From positions 186,001 through 250,000 of the forward strand of contig NZ_JAGSYB010000001.1 in NCBI RefSeq assembly GCF_025685415.1: 64,000 nucleotides of DNA. Reading direction: 5' to 3'. This document shows positions 38,190 to 47,146 of the stretch, in pieces; position 1 is the stretch's first letter; each line of letters starts with the position of its first letter. A model generated the notes under the pieces. That model was given only the letters and a program-made list of their open reading frames with translations. It was not told the DNA's origin and made no database searches. The translations under genes and the position numbers were made by a program. This DNA comes from Terriglobus aquaticus. Lineage in GTDB: Bacteria > Acidobacteriota > Terriglobia > Terriglobales > Acidobacteriaceae.

Positions 38190-39775
38190 GGACGAAAGCG
38201 ATCGCTTACCAATTCGCTCTTGCAGCCGTGGTGTTGTTGCCCCTCTCTGCCGTGGCGCAGATGCATATGCCCATGCCGGATTCACCCGAGCATGCCAAGC
38301 CCTCACCGGCGGTCGCATCACCTGTTCCCGGTGCATCGAGCGCTCGCAAACGTTCGCAGGCACCGAGGCGCGAAGCTGTACCGGAGATGCCGTTCGGGCG
38401 GCTTGCCGATGGGGACACGTCGACTGCAACGCGACCAGTACCGGCCGTTCCCATGCCCTCCGGCTCACAAGGCGAGGGCGGAGGCGCGAAAGGAGACAGC
38501 GGGTTCAGCGAACGTCCCATGCCGGACCTGCTTGCCGACGCCAAGGCTCGCGACCGGCGACCGCTGCAGTGGTTCACGGACCAGGCCGCGCGGAACAACC
38601 CAACACTGCGCGAGGCGGAGGCGCAGGTGCGCCGTCTGCGCGCGGAGGCGAAGCAGGCCGCGCTGTGGCAGAACCCGGAGATCGGGTACGAGGCGGATCA
38701 CGTTCGCGGAGGCAGTTACGCGGGCGGTGAGCAGGGCGGATACGTACAGCAGACGATTCCGCTGGCAGGGCAGCGAAGCTCCGCACGAGCGGCGATCGAT
38801 GCGCAGGCGCGGGCGGCGGAGATCGTGTCTGCAGGGCAGGCCAGGCGTGTTGAGTCTGCGGTGCAGCAGGCGTTTTATGCTGCTTTGGCGGCGGAGCGGG
38901 AGGTGGAGTTACGCGAGCAGGTGGCGGAGCTTGCTGCTGACAATGCTGTCGCGCTGCATCAGTATGCCAACGTCGGACAGGCTGACGCGCCGGATGTGCT
39001 GGGTAGCGAGATTGAGCGGGAGCAGGCCCAGTTGGAACTGGCCGCCGCTCAGCGGTCCTACCGCAAGGCGTTCGCACTGCTCGCGGCGGTAAGCGGCGAT
39101 GCCAACCTGCCGGTGAGCCTGCTGGAGGGCGATCTGGAGGGCGTCCCAGTGCTACCGGATGATTCCGCGCAGTCGGCGGCGGCGGGCAGTCCGATGCTGC
39201 AGGCTGCACAGCAGCAGGCCGTTGCCAGGGCGGCCGCGATTCGGAGCGAGCGTGCGCAGGCCTGGCCGCAGCTTACGCTCAAAGCGGGACTGCAGCAGGA
39301 CAACGAACCCCTGGATCCGTCGCTGCGACGCGTGGGTGTGGTGGGTATTGCTCAGGCGGGAATTACGCTGCCGCTTTGGAACCGGAACCAGGGGGCGGTC
39401 GCGGCTGCGGCAGCCAGGCAATCGGTCGCGCAGGCCGAGGTCGCCCGTGCGCAGCTGATGTTGCGTATGCAGGCAGAGCAGGCTGTGCAGGATTATGCGA
39501 ATGCGATGACTCAGGCCCAGCGGTACCGCGAGGATCTGTTGCCACGTGCGCAGCGATCGGTGGAGTTGTACGACGCAAAATACGCGGCCATGGCGGCAGC
39601 GTATCCGCAGCGGGTTGCGGCCCACCGCATGGTGCTGCAGCTGCAGTTGGAGTACACACAGCAACTGGCCGCGGCCTGGCGGAGTGCGGTGGTGCTGCAG
39701 CACGGGTTGTTGCAGGACGGCCTGTCGGCGCCTGGAACCATGCCATCCGAGGCAAACTCTGCTCCCGATCGCTGA
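38186..39775 (+). CDS. TolC-family outer-membrane efflux protein (CusC-like)
   Basis: A 529-residue outer-membrane factor. Signal peptide to about residue 22 (ALAAVVLLPLSAVAQ), followed at once by MHMPMPDSPEHAKP, a Met/His patch not usual in TolC. About 110 residues of linker precede the OEP repeats: ARNNPTLREAEAQVRRLRAEAKQ and the second repeat with PLWNRNQGAVAAAAARQ. Long Ala/Gln/Glu-rich helices follow. It overlaps the multicopper oxidase. The inner-membrane pump and adaptor (CusA/CusB-like) are not in the window. Confidence 0.88.
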   Translation: MRTKAIAYQFALAAVVLLPLSAVAQMHMPMPDSPEHAKPSPAVASPVPGASSARKRSQAPRREAVPEMPFGRLADGDTSTATRPVPAVPMPSGSQGEGGGAKGDSGFSERPMPDLLADAKARDRRPLQWFTDQAARNNPTLREAEAQVRRLRAEAKQAALWQNPEIGYEADHVRGGSYAGGEQGGYVQQTIPLAGQRSSARAAIDAQARAAEIVSAGQARRVESAVQQAFYAALAAEREVELREQVAELAADNAVALHQYANVGQADAPDVLGSEIEREQAQLELAAAQRSYRKAFALLAAVSGDANLPVSLLEGDLEGVPVLPDDSAQSAAAGSPMLQAAQQQAVARAAAIRSERAQAWPQLTLKAGLQQDNEPLDPSLRRVGVVGIAQAGITLPLWNRNQGAVAAAAARQSVAQAEVARAQLMLRMQAEQAVQDYANAMTQAQRYREDLLPRAQRSVELYDAKYAAMAAAYPQRVAAHRMVLQLQLEYTQQLAAAWRSAVVLQHGLLQDGLSAPGTMPSEANSAPDR

Positions 39776-39881
39776 GGCTGCGCCACCTGGGCGCAAGTGC
39801 GCTAGGCTCATGGCTGTGCATGGCGCGCCGGAACAGAGACTGTGGAGCAGGCGGCGAGAACGGGTGCGGAGATCTGCGCGA

Positions 39882-42731
39882 ATGTTCGCGGCGTGGTGCA
39901 TCGCAGCCTTGCTGTCGGCCTGCGCTGCCGCGTCGTGCTGCGCGCAGACTCAGCAGGTGCAGAACTGGACGACGGAGGAAGGGCTTCCGCAGAACAGTGT
40001 GCATGCGCTGGAGCAGTCGCAGGACGGCTACTTGTGGCTGGCCACCGAGGCTGGCGTCGCGCGCTTCAATGGCTTGCGATTTCAGCGGTACACCTCCGCC
40101 AACGAACCCGCGTTTCGCAGTGACGATGTTTGCTGCATCGCGGCAGCGGAGCCGGGCACGCTGCTCTTCGGAACCGCGAACGGTGTGGTCGCTCTGCGCG
40201 ATGGGGTGTTTCGTCCGGTGCGCGGTGTGTCAGGACAGGTACTGAGCCTGAAGCGAGAGAGCGACGGTGGGGTGCTGGTGCTGACCGACTCGGGTCTGCA
40301 GCGTGTGTCCGGCGAAACAGTTGTGCCGGTCGCGCTGCCAGGGGGACTGGTTCCGAGTGCCTTGGGCGAGGCGACGGATGGCTCGGCGCGGGCGCTTTCA
40401 GGGACACAGTTGCTGAAGGTTCGCGGAACGACGGTGGCCACGCTCGGAGTGCTTCCCGCCGGAGTTCAGCACCTGCTGGCAGACGGGAATGGTGACGTCT
40501 GGGCGGCCACGGGCAGCTCGCTGGAGTTGCGCGATGGAAAGCTGACTCTGCTGCGACGATGGCAGGTTGGCCGCGACCTGCCTGGCAGCCGTCTGGAGTC
40601 GCTGCAGCCATGGCCCGGTGGTGTGCTGGTGGGGACTAATCGCGGAGCGGCGGTGTTGTGCGCTCGGGAGAAGGAAGCTGCGGCGATTCTGCCGCTTGCC
40701 AACGATGCCGTGCTGAGCGCGGTGGTGGATCGGGAAGGGGACGCCTGGTTCGGCACAGACAGCAGCGGTTTGTTCAGTGTGCGCGATCGATCCATCGGCA
40801 GCGTTGCGGGCCTGGCAGGGGAATCGGTTACGGCGCTGGCTCAAGGTACTGACGGCCGCCTGTGGGTCGGAACGCGGGACGCAGGATTGCGTTCGGTGCA
40901 GGTGGAGGGAACAGTGGCGCGGACCGTCCCGGCGCGCCTGGCAAGCGATGTTGTGCTCTCGGTGGCGACTGCCGGGGACGAGGTCTGGGTGGGATCGCCG
41001 GAGGGGCTGGATCAGGTTCGCGGGACGCGGGTGGATCATGTGACTGCGGCGGACGGATTGCCGGACGACTTTGTGAAGTCGCTGCTGGTGGCCAACGATG
41101 GGGTGCTGTGGGCAGGCACGCGGCGTGGCGTAGCCCTGCTGCGCGACGGCCGGGTGGATCGGGTGATGACGGCTGCCGATGGTCTGCCCAGCGACGTGAT
41201 CGGCGCCATGCTGCAGGATCGGCAAGGTACGGTCTGGATCGGAACGCTGGCTGGTCTGGTCCGCTGGGATGGCAAGGCGCTTCGGGCTGTGCCGATGTCC
41301 TACGGCTCGAGCGTTGCGATCGCAGCATTGCACACGTCAGGGGATGGCACGCTCTGGGTTGGCACGGGGCGAGGTCTGTCCGTGCTTTCTGAAGGACGCT
41401 TACTGCCTGTGAACCTCTCCGCGGTGCGGGGCAGCGTGGCAGCCGTGCTGGACGACTCCTTCGGAAATCTGTGGATTCGGTCCGCTGCGGGCTTGTTGCG
41501 GGCGTCGGCGGCTGCACTTCGCGGCTGCGCAGGCAAGCCGGTGTGCGCTGCTCCGGTACGCCAGTTCGGAGTTGCGGACGGTATGCCCGGGGTAGAGTTG
41601 CCGTCGCTCGGCACGCAGATTGCGATGGCCCGGCGCGACGGCACACTCTGGTTCGCGACCCGCCGCGGTGTCGCCGTGGTGAACCCGCGGGAGAGTATCA
41701 CCGCGGCGGTCGCACCGGGCATCGCGATCGAGAGCGTGCAAGTGGATGGACGCGCGGTTTCCCTGGCACCGACTGTGAAGGTGGGAGCGGGTGGACGACG
41801 GGTCACGATTACGTTCGCCGGGCTCAGCCTGAGTGCGCCGGGGCAGGTGCGCTATCGCTACCTGCTGACGCGTTTCGACCGTGACTGGTCGGCATGGCAG
41901 CCGGGAGGGAGCGCCGAATACACCAACCTGCCTCCTGGCAACTTCCTGTTTCGCGTGCAGGCCATGAGCGTTGAGGGTGTGATCAGTGAGCGCGACGCGA
42001 CCGTGACCCTTCACGTGCAGGCGCCGTTGTACCGCCAGTGGTGGTTTTATGCCTTGCTGCTGCTGTTGGCGGCTGGTGGAGCATACGGCCTGTACTGGCT
42101 GCGGCTTCGGCGCGTTCGCCGTGACTTTGCGACCGTGTTGCAGGAGCGCAATCGCATCGCTCGCGAGATCCACGACACGCTGGCGCAGGATTTTGTGGCG
42201 GTGTCGTTGCAACTGGAAGTGACGTCGGAACTGTTGCGCGCGGGCGCCGTGAGTGCGGCGAAAGAACAGGTGGATACGACGCGAACCCTTGTGCGGGAAG
42301 GCATTCAGGATGCGCGCGAAAGTATATGGGCCATCCGCGCGGAGGCGTCGGAGAAGACTCTGCCGGCGCGGCTGGCGGCAGTGGTAAAGCGCGCGGAATC
42401 CGCAGATCTGACGGTCACGGGAGCATACCGCCAATTGCCTGATTCGCGAGAGCGGGAGATTTTCCGCATCGCGAAGGAGGCCTTAGGCAACGCGCAGCAG
42501 CATGCCCATGCGTCGCACATTCAGGTCGACCTCGTCTATTCGGAGGATGCGATCCTGCTTCGTGTGAGCGATGATGGCGCTGGCTTCGATGTTGCAGCAG
42601 GTGCCGCGAAGGCCGGGCACTACGGTGTCCGCGGGATGCGGGAGCGTGCTGCCGCCATAGGGGCCACGCTGACCGTGCGGAGCGCGCCCGGTGAGGGCAC
42701 GTGTGTAGAACTGCGCTTGAACGACCGATAG
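39882..42731 (+). CDS. Propeller-type sensor histidine kinase
   Basis: About 949 residues, membrane kinase. The signal-like N-terminus (WCIAALLSACAAASCCAQ) begins a periplasmic sensor of two-component-regulator propeller repeats (DGYLWLATEAGVARFNG; GTVWIGTLAGLVRWDG; TLWVGTGRGLSVL), then a Y_Y_Y domain (VRYRYLLTRFDRDWSAW), one transmembrane helix (about 718-740) and HisKA_3 with phospho-His near residue 764 (REIHDTLAQDF). HATPase_c follows (N-box GNAQQHAHA, DDGAGFD, GVRGMRERA). Start is uncertain: ATG 39882 or GTG 39864. It is followed by its regulator, 37 bp on. Confidence 0.93.
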   Translation: MFAAWCIAALLSACAAASCCAQTQQVQNWTTEEGLPQNSVHALEQSQDGYLWLATEAGVARFNGLRFQRYTSANEPAFRSDDVCCIAAAEPGTLLFGTANGVVALRDGVFRPVRGVSGQVLSLKRESDGGVLVLTDSGLQRVSGETVVPVALPGGLVPSALGEATDGSARALSGTQLLKVRGTTVATLGVLPAGVQHLLADGNGDVWAATGSSLELRDGKLTLLRRWQVGRDLPGSRLESLQPWPGGVLVGTNRGAAVLCAREKEAAAILPLANDAVLSAVVDREGDAWFGTDSSGLFSVRDRSIGSVAGLAGESVTALAQGTDGRLWVGTRDAGLRSVQVEGTVARTVPARLASDVVLSVATAGDEVWVGSPEGLDQVRGTRVDHVTAADGLPDDFVKSLLVANDGVLWAGTRRGVALLRDGRVDRVMTAADGLPSDVIGAMLQDRQGTVWIGTLAGLVRWDGKALRAVPMSYGSSVAIAALHTSGDGTLWVGTGRGLSVLSEGRLLPVNLSAVRGSVAAVLDDSFGNLWIRSAAGLLRASAAALRGCAGKPVCAAPVRQFGVADGMPGVELPSLGTQIAMARRDGTLWFATRRGVAVVNPRESITAAVAPGIAIESVQVDGRAVSLAPTVKVGAGGRRVTITFAGLSLSAPGQVRYRYLLTRFDRDWSAWQPGGSAEYTNLPPGNFLFRVQAMSVEGVISERDATVTLHVQAPLYRQWWFYALLLLLAAGGAYGLYWLRLRRVRRDFATVLQERNRIAREIHDTLAQDFVAVSLQLEVTSELLRAGAVSAAKEQVDTTRTLVREGIQDARESIWAIRAEASEKTLPARLAAVVKRAESADLTVTGAYRQLPDSREREIFRIAKEALGNAQQHAHASHIQVDLVYSEDAILLRVSDDGAGFDVAAGAAKAGHYGVRGMRERAAAIGATLTVRSAPGEGTCVELRLNDR

Positions 42732-42768
42732 CCGCGAAAAGGCGACCAGAACGCAAGAGGAGCACAAG

Positions 42769-43395
42769 GTGGCAGACAAGATCCGGGTGATGATCGTGGA
42801 CGATCACCATGTGGTGCGGCAGGGCCTGGCAGCGCTGTTGCGGGCGTCCGATGCGGTGGAGGTAGTGGCGGAAGCCGCTGACGGCCGTGAGGCAATTCAG
42901 CGCTGGGGCGCCCACGCGCCGGACGTAACGCTGATGGACCTGCAGATGCAGCCGGTCGGTGGCGTAGAGGCCATCCAGCGAATTCGAGCCGAGCACCCCA
43001 ACGCGCGTTTCGTAGTGCTGACCACCTACGACGGCGATGAGGACATATTTCGCGCGTTGCAGGCGGGTGCGAAAGGCTACCTGCTGAAAGGCATGACACT
43101 GGACGAACTGCTGGAAACCGTGCGAGTGGTGCACAGCGGTAAGTCACGCATCCCCGGTGCGATCGCCGAGAAGCTGGCCGATCGCGTGAGTGGGCAGGAA
43201 CTGACCCCGCGCGAGTTGGAGGTGCTGGAGCGCATCGTGGCAGGACGATCGAACCGCGACGCCGCCAACGACCTCGGCATTAGCGAGACCACGGTGAAAA
43301 CGCATGTGAACAGCCTGTTGAGCAAGCTGGGTGTAGCGGATCGCACCCATGCGGCGACCTTGGCGATCCAACGCGGGATCGTGCACCTGCGATGA
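42769..43395 (+). CDS. NarL/FixJ-type response regulator
   Basis: A 208-residue two-component regulator. Receiver domain IRVMIVDDHHVVRQGLAALL with the phospho-acceptor D57 in PDVTLMDLQM, and the conserved Thr/Lys in VLTTYDG and KGYLLKG. The LuxR HTH is LTPRELEVLERIVAGRSNRDA and GISETTVKTHVNSLLSKLGV. GTG start with AAGAGGAG upstream. It pairs with the HisKA_3 kinase before it and overlaps the next gene by 4 bp, so kinase, regulator and the small secreted protein form one unit. Targets are unknown; the copper genes upstream are candidates. Confidence 0.95.
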   Translation: MADKIRVMIVDDHHVVRQGLAALLRASDAVEVVAEAADGREAIQRWGAHAPDVTLMDLQMQPVGGVEAIQRIRAEHPNARFVVLTTYDGDEDIFRALQAGAKGYLLKGMTLDELLETVRVVHSGKSRIPGAIAEKLADRVSGQELTPRELEVLERIVAGRSNRDAANDLGISETTVKTHVNSLLSKLGVADRTHAATLAIQRGIVHLR

Positions 43396-43910
43396 AGATC
43401 TTGGACAGGCTCAGCGTGTGCATGCTGGCGGCTGCTTTGGTGGCGCCCGCGGTGCGTGGCGAGCAACACACGTGGCGCAGCGCCACCGAGTCGGAACTGG
43501 CGCAGGCCCTGCCGGCCCGAGCTCCCGTGGAGCACGAGCGCATTGAGACAGAGATGAGGACAGCGTCGGGCATCGTCGACGAGCAGGGGCACGTCACGGC
43601 CGGTGTTGTCCTGATCACGGCGGGCTACTCGGCGGACGGCAAGTACTCGCACTACCTGATCGTTGCGGCGCCGCTGCGTGTCGGTGGTTTGTTGCTACCG
43701 CCGGGCAAGTATGTTCTTGGTTGGAAGCGATCGGCTGAAGGTTTGGACGTTCACCTGTATGACGCGGCCAGTGGGCAGCAGAAGGGGAGCGCCTTGGCCA
43801 GGCTGTTGCCAGCAGGAACGCGGGTGGAGCCGTTCCGCATTTCGCCGCCAGGGGAGCATGGAATTGTGCAGATCGGACGTTTTGGCATTCCTTACACACT
43901 GGTGCCGTAG
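43392..43910 (+). CDS. Small secreted hypothetical protein coupled to the response regulator
   Basis: A 172-residue protein with a signal peptide (LSVCMLAAALVAPAVRG). The mature part has a central segment that looks like beta-sheet (VTAGVVLITAGYSADGKYSHYL, LLPPGKYVLGWKRSAEGLDVHLYDA) and ends RFGIPYTLVP. No family is recognised. Its ATG overlaps the regulator stop codon (ATGA), so it is made with the two-component system and may be its periplasmic effector or sensor accessory. Confidence 0.7.
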   Translation: MKILDRLSVCMLAAALVAPAVRGEQHTWRSATESELAQALPARAPVEHERIETEMRTASGIVDEQGHVTAGVVLITAGYSADGKYSHYLIVAAPLRVGGLLLPPGKYVLGWKRSAEGLDVHLYDAASGQQKGSALARLLPAGTRVEPFRISPPGEHGIVQIGRFGIPYTLVP

Positions 43911-43982
43911 GCTCGCTTCCAGCGTGGGTGCGCAAGTGTATCCGAGATTTGCGCGCACCCTGCCGCGCCAATATGGCGTCCA

Positions 43983-45818
43983 ATGCTGCTGATGCCCATG
44001 AAGCCTCCGTCCCGCGAAGATGAACGCGCGTCGATCCTAAGTTTGCTGGCGCCGCACAAGCGCTCCCTGGTGCTTGCCTTCTTGTGCATTGTGGGCGAGA
44101 GCGCGGCGGACGTGGCCCAGCCGTGGCCTTTGAAGATTGTGATCGACAACGTGATCGGTCACAAGCAGTCGCACGGCTGGTTGTTCAAGCTGATTCGGCA
44201 CACTGTCGGTCTGGATGCTCACCACATTCTCTTGTTCGCTTGCGCCGCGGTGGGGGTGATCGCAATCCTGGACGCGCTCTGCTCGTATGGCGACAAATAC
44301 CTGACCACCAGCGTGGGGCAGTGGGTCACGCATGACCTGCGCCGCAGCCTGTACGCGCATGTACAGCGGCTGAGCATGAGCTACCACGATCACAGCAAGA
44401 CAGGAGACTTGATCAGCCGGGTCACGAGCGATATCGACTCGGTGCAGACCTTCATCGTGCAGGGCTTGCTCGGCATTCTGGTCAACATCCTTACTCTGAT
44501 CTTCATGATCGCCGTGATGTTTCACATGAACTGGCGATTCACCCTGGTTGCACTATCGGTGGTTCCGGTGCTGTTTGGGATCGTCTTCACCTACACTCGC
44601 CGCGCAAAGAAGCTGTCTCGCGAGGTGCGTCAGCACGAAGGCAAGATGCTTTCCGTAGTGCAGGAGGTGCTGGGGTCGATGCGTGTGGTGAAGGCGTTCG
44701 CCCGAGAGGACTACGAGGTGCATCGGCTGGAAGGCGAATCACTGGAGACGGTGGAGGCTTCGTTGCGGGCTCGGGCGATGAAAGCCAGACTCGTTCCCAT
44801 GGTCGACATTGTGGTGGCCGCGGGCACGTGCGCGGTCCTGTATTTCGGCGCCAGCTTTGCGCTGGAGGGTGGCCTCTCGGCTGGGTCCATGGTGGTCTTT
44901 CTGACCTACATCGGCAAAATGTACAAGCCGATGCAGGAGCTCTCAAAGACGATGGACACCTACACCAAGGCGGACATCGGGTATGAGCGCATCCAGGAGG
45001 TGATCGGCTCTGTTGAGGATATGCGTGACGCTCCGAACGCGAAGAACGCGCCCCCGCTGAAGGGTTTCATCGACGTGGAACATGTTTCGTTCTCCTACAA
45101 CGAGGACAGGCCCGTGCTTCACGACGTGACGATGCACGTGGAGCCCGGCCACACGGTTGCCCTGGTCGGGCCCACGGGTTCGGGTAAAACGACACTGGTC
45201 AACCTGATCGCTCGGTTCTACGACCCGACTTCGGGTGTAGTGAAGATCGATGGGCGCGATGTGCGCGAGTGGAAGCAAAGATCGCTCCGGAGCCAGATCA
45301 GCTTTGTCCTGCAGGACACGGTGCTGTTTAGCGGGACCATATGGGAAAACATCGCGTACGGCCGACCAGAGGCGACGAAGGAAGAGATCATCGCGGCGGC
45401 GGAAGCTGCCAATGCGGCCGAGTTCATCGACAAGCTGCCGCAGAAATACGCCACTACCGTGGGTGAGCGCGGCGTGATGCTCTCTGGCGGACAGCGCCAG
45501 CGCATTGCCATCGCCCGAGCCATCGTACGCAACAGCCCGATCCTGATCCTGGACGAGCCCACGGCAGCCCTCGATTCGCAGTCGGAACACCTGGTGTTTG
45601 AGGCGCTTGACCGGCTGATGCAGAAGAAGACGGCCATTGTGATCGCTCACCGGCTTTCGACGGTACGTAATGCGAACTGCATTTACGTGCTCAAGGATGG
45701 GCACATCCTCGAGAGCGGGTCGCACGACGACCTGATGGAGCGGGAGCACGGAGTGTACCGGCAGCTGTACGACATACAGTTCCATTCAAGCGAGGCAGAA
45801 CCGGCTCTATTGGCGTAG
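43983..45818 (+). CDS. MsbA-type ABC exporter (permease-ATPase fusion)
   Basis: A 611-residue half-transporter. Six transmembrane helices span about residues 25-310 (LAFLCIVGESAADV; ILLFACAAVGVIAILDAL; ILVNILTLIFMIAVMFHM), then an ATPase with Walker A VGPTGSGKTTLVN, Q-loop ISFVLQDTVLFSGTIWENIAYG, signature MLSGGQRQRIAIARAIV, Walker B PILILDEPTAALDSQ and the H-loop VIAHRLSTVRNA. The family flips lipids or exports peptides and drugs; the substrate here cannot be told. It follows the two-component genes on the same strand, 72 bp apart, with a weak hairpin between. Confidence 0.94.
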   Translation: MLLMPMKPPSREDERASILSLLAPHKRSLVLAFLCIVGESAADVAQPWPLKIVIDNVIGHKQSHGWLFKLIRHTVGLDAHHILLFACAAVGVIAILDALCSYGDKYLTTSVGQWVTHDLRRSLYAHVQRLSMSYHDHSKTGDLISRVTSDIDSVQTFIVQGLLGILVNILTLIFMIAVMFHMNWRFTLVALSVVPVLFGIVFTYTRRAKKLSREVRQHEGKMLSVVQEVLGSMRVVKAFAREDYEVHRLEGESLETVEASLRARAMKARLVPMVDIVVAAGTCAVLYFGASFALEGGLSAGSMVVFLTYIGKMYKPMQELSKTMDTYTKADIGYERIQEVIGSVEDMRDAPNAKNAPPLKGFIDVEHVSFSYNEDRPVLHDVTMHVEPGHTVALVGPTGSGKTTLVNLIARFYDPTSGVVKIDGRDVREWKQRSLRSQISFVLQDTVLFSGTIWENIAYGRPEATKEEIIAAAEAANAAEFIDKLPQKYATTVGERGVMLSGGQRQRIAIARAIVRNSPILILDEPTAALDSQSEHLVFEALDRLMQKKTAIVIAHRLSTVRNANCIYVLKDGHILESGSHDDLMEREHGVYRQLYDIQFHSSEAEPALLA

Positions 45819-45859
45819 GTGGGAGCGAGCCTTCGAGGTCGCACAGCAAGATGCTGTGG

Positions 45860-45889
45860 AAGCGGCAGCACCTAGTGGCGCTGCCGCTT
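45860..45889. terminator. Terminator between ABC exporter and the kinase-like gene
   Basis: AAGCGGCAGC (45860-45869) pairs with GCTGCCGCTT (45880-45889) around a 10-base loop, followed by a T. A second small hairpin (CACAGCA/TGCTGTG) lies just before it. It separates convergent genes. Confidence 0.65.
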
Positions 45890-45895
45890 TCATCT

Positions 45896-46984
45896 CTAAA
45901 GGCCTTTGAGTTCCTGGATGCGGCTCTCTACCACTTGAACGTACTCGTCGATCGCCTCGATAGGGAAGTTGCCGGCGCGGAACGCATCGACTAGCTGCTG
46001 GTGCGAAATCTGGCTGAGTTGGCTGCCCATCCAGCGAGCGTCAGCCACGGGAATGTCCCGCCCAATCCACTCCAGCGCCTTGCGCTTGCCGTAGTAGATC
46101 GCATTGGTTCCAGCGCTCAACAGCAGCACCGAGGTGGGCGCCTTGGGCGTGCCGAAATCGACCGTATCGCCGTTAACCCGCGTGATGAACTTGGAGTCCT
46201 TGAAGTTGCCAACGTTGCCCTTCGCATGAGCCTTGGAGAAGACGAGGCCATTGGAGCCAAACGTCGCCCCGACGTCGTTCACCAGAAAGATCTGCTGCCC
46301 CGTCTTCTTGTCCTGGTAAACGGAGTTGTTCTCATCCTTCAGGTCCCAATTGTTCATCACGGCCATCATCACGCGTAGACCGTTGAACTCGCGGGAGCCA
46401 TAGAACGGGTTCTTCTTCCACTCCCATGTGCCGATCTTTTTCTGACCGCCAGGCTTGCGGGCGAAGCGAACATCCTCGACGCGTCCGTCTTTGACCAGGT
46501 TGCCGCCGCGCTTTAGATGGATGTTGCCGATGCTGGCTTCCGGCAGCAGGTAGTCGTCATTCACGTAGTAGCCGACTGCCCAGAGTAGGCGTGAGGCCAC
46601 CACCTCTGGCCGCGCCTCATCACCGAGCTTGCAGCGCCAGTGAGTGCCATTCGTGTCGGTGACGTCGAACTTGGGATTGGTGCCGTTCTTGCCTTCGGAC
46701 TCAAAGGTGAAGGGCGGCGCCGGGGCGTGCTTCTGGCCGCCCTGTCCCCAGAGGAGATCGAGGCTCGAGATGTTGTTTCGCTGCTGCCAAAGAACAGGAT
46801 GCTTCAGGGCGCTGCTGGTAACGGGAGAGTCGTTGTCTTTATCTTTCTTGCTGCCGTCCGCATCTGCCTTCGCGTCTTGCTGTTTGGCGTGGGACCCCGG
46901 GGCTGCGAAAGCCGTGGCGCCGCTGGCGGCCAGTGGCGCCAGAACACATGCAAGGACAAGACGGGGCAGGAAAATACGATTCAT
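45896..46984 (-). CDS. Secreted protein with kinase-like motifs
   Basis: A 362-residue exported protein: signal peptide (LVLACVLAPLAASGATAFA), then a charged Lys/Asp-rich linker to about residue 55. The core shows features in the order of protein-kinase-like folds: HWRCKLGDE with K119, RPEVVASRLLWAVGY with E127 (like a helix-C Glu), MAVMNNWDLKDENNSVY (N/H-x-D-x-K-x-x-N, D214, K216, N219/220) and FLVNDVGATFG (D237 in a DxG-like motif). This matches the layout of HipA/FAM20-type kinases but not their exact motifs. It may be a periplasmic or outer-surface kinase, or a catalytically dead relative. It is divergent from the PLD gene. Confidence 0.6.
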   Translation of the reverse strand: MNRIFLPRLVLACVLAPLAASGATAFAAPGSHAKQQDAKADADGSKKDKDNDSPVTSSALKHPVLWQQRNNISSLDLLWGQGGQKHAPAPPFTFESEGKNGTNPKFDVTDTNGTHWRCKLGDEARPEVVASRLLWAVGYYVNDDYLLPEASIGNIHLKRGGNLVKDGRVEDVRFARKPGGQKKIGTWEWKKNPFYGSREFNGLRVMMAVMNNWDLKDENNSVYQDKKTGQQIFLVNDVGATFGSNGLVFSKAHAKGNVGNFKDSKFITRVNGDTVDFGTPKAPTSVLLLSAGTNAIYYGKRKALEWIGRDIPVADARWMGSQLSQISHQQLVDAFRAGNFPIEAIDEYVQVVESRIQELKGL

Positions 46985-47146
46985 GGTTTCTCCCAAAGCT
47001 CTTCTGTTGTCGTTCAGATGTGTGTTCCCGGCTTCCGGCTTCTCGCGGTGGAAACATCCTGCGAAGAAGCCGACGCATCTTTCCCTGTGATCCCATCGCA
47101 CGCTCTGTGCTGCGATGCGGCACCCTTGCGCTTAGGCGGACACCAC

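Noticed and set aside
40398-42434. Several open frames antisense to the sensor kinase
   Set aside because: Composition of shadows (Arg/Pro/Ser), no motifs, and the kinase frame is continuous with domains throughout.
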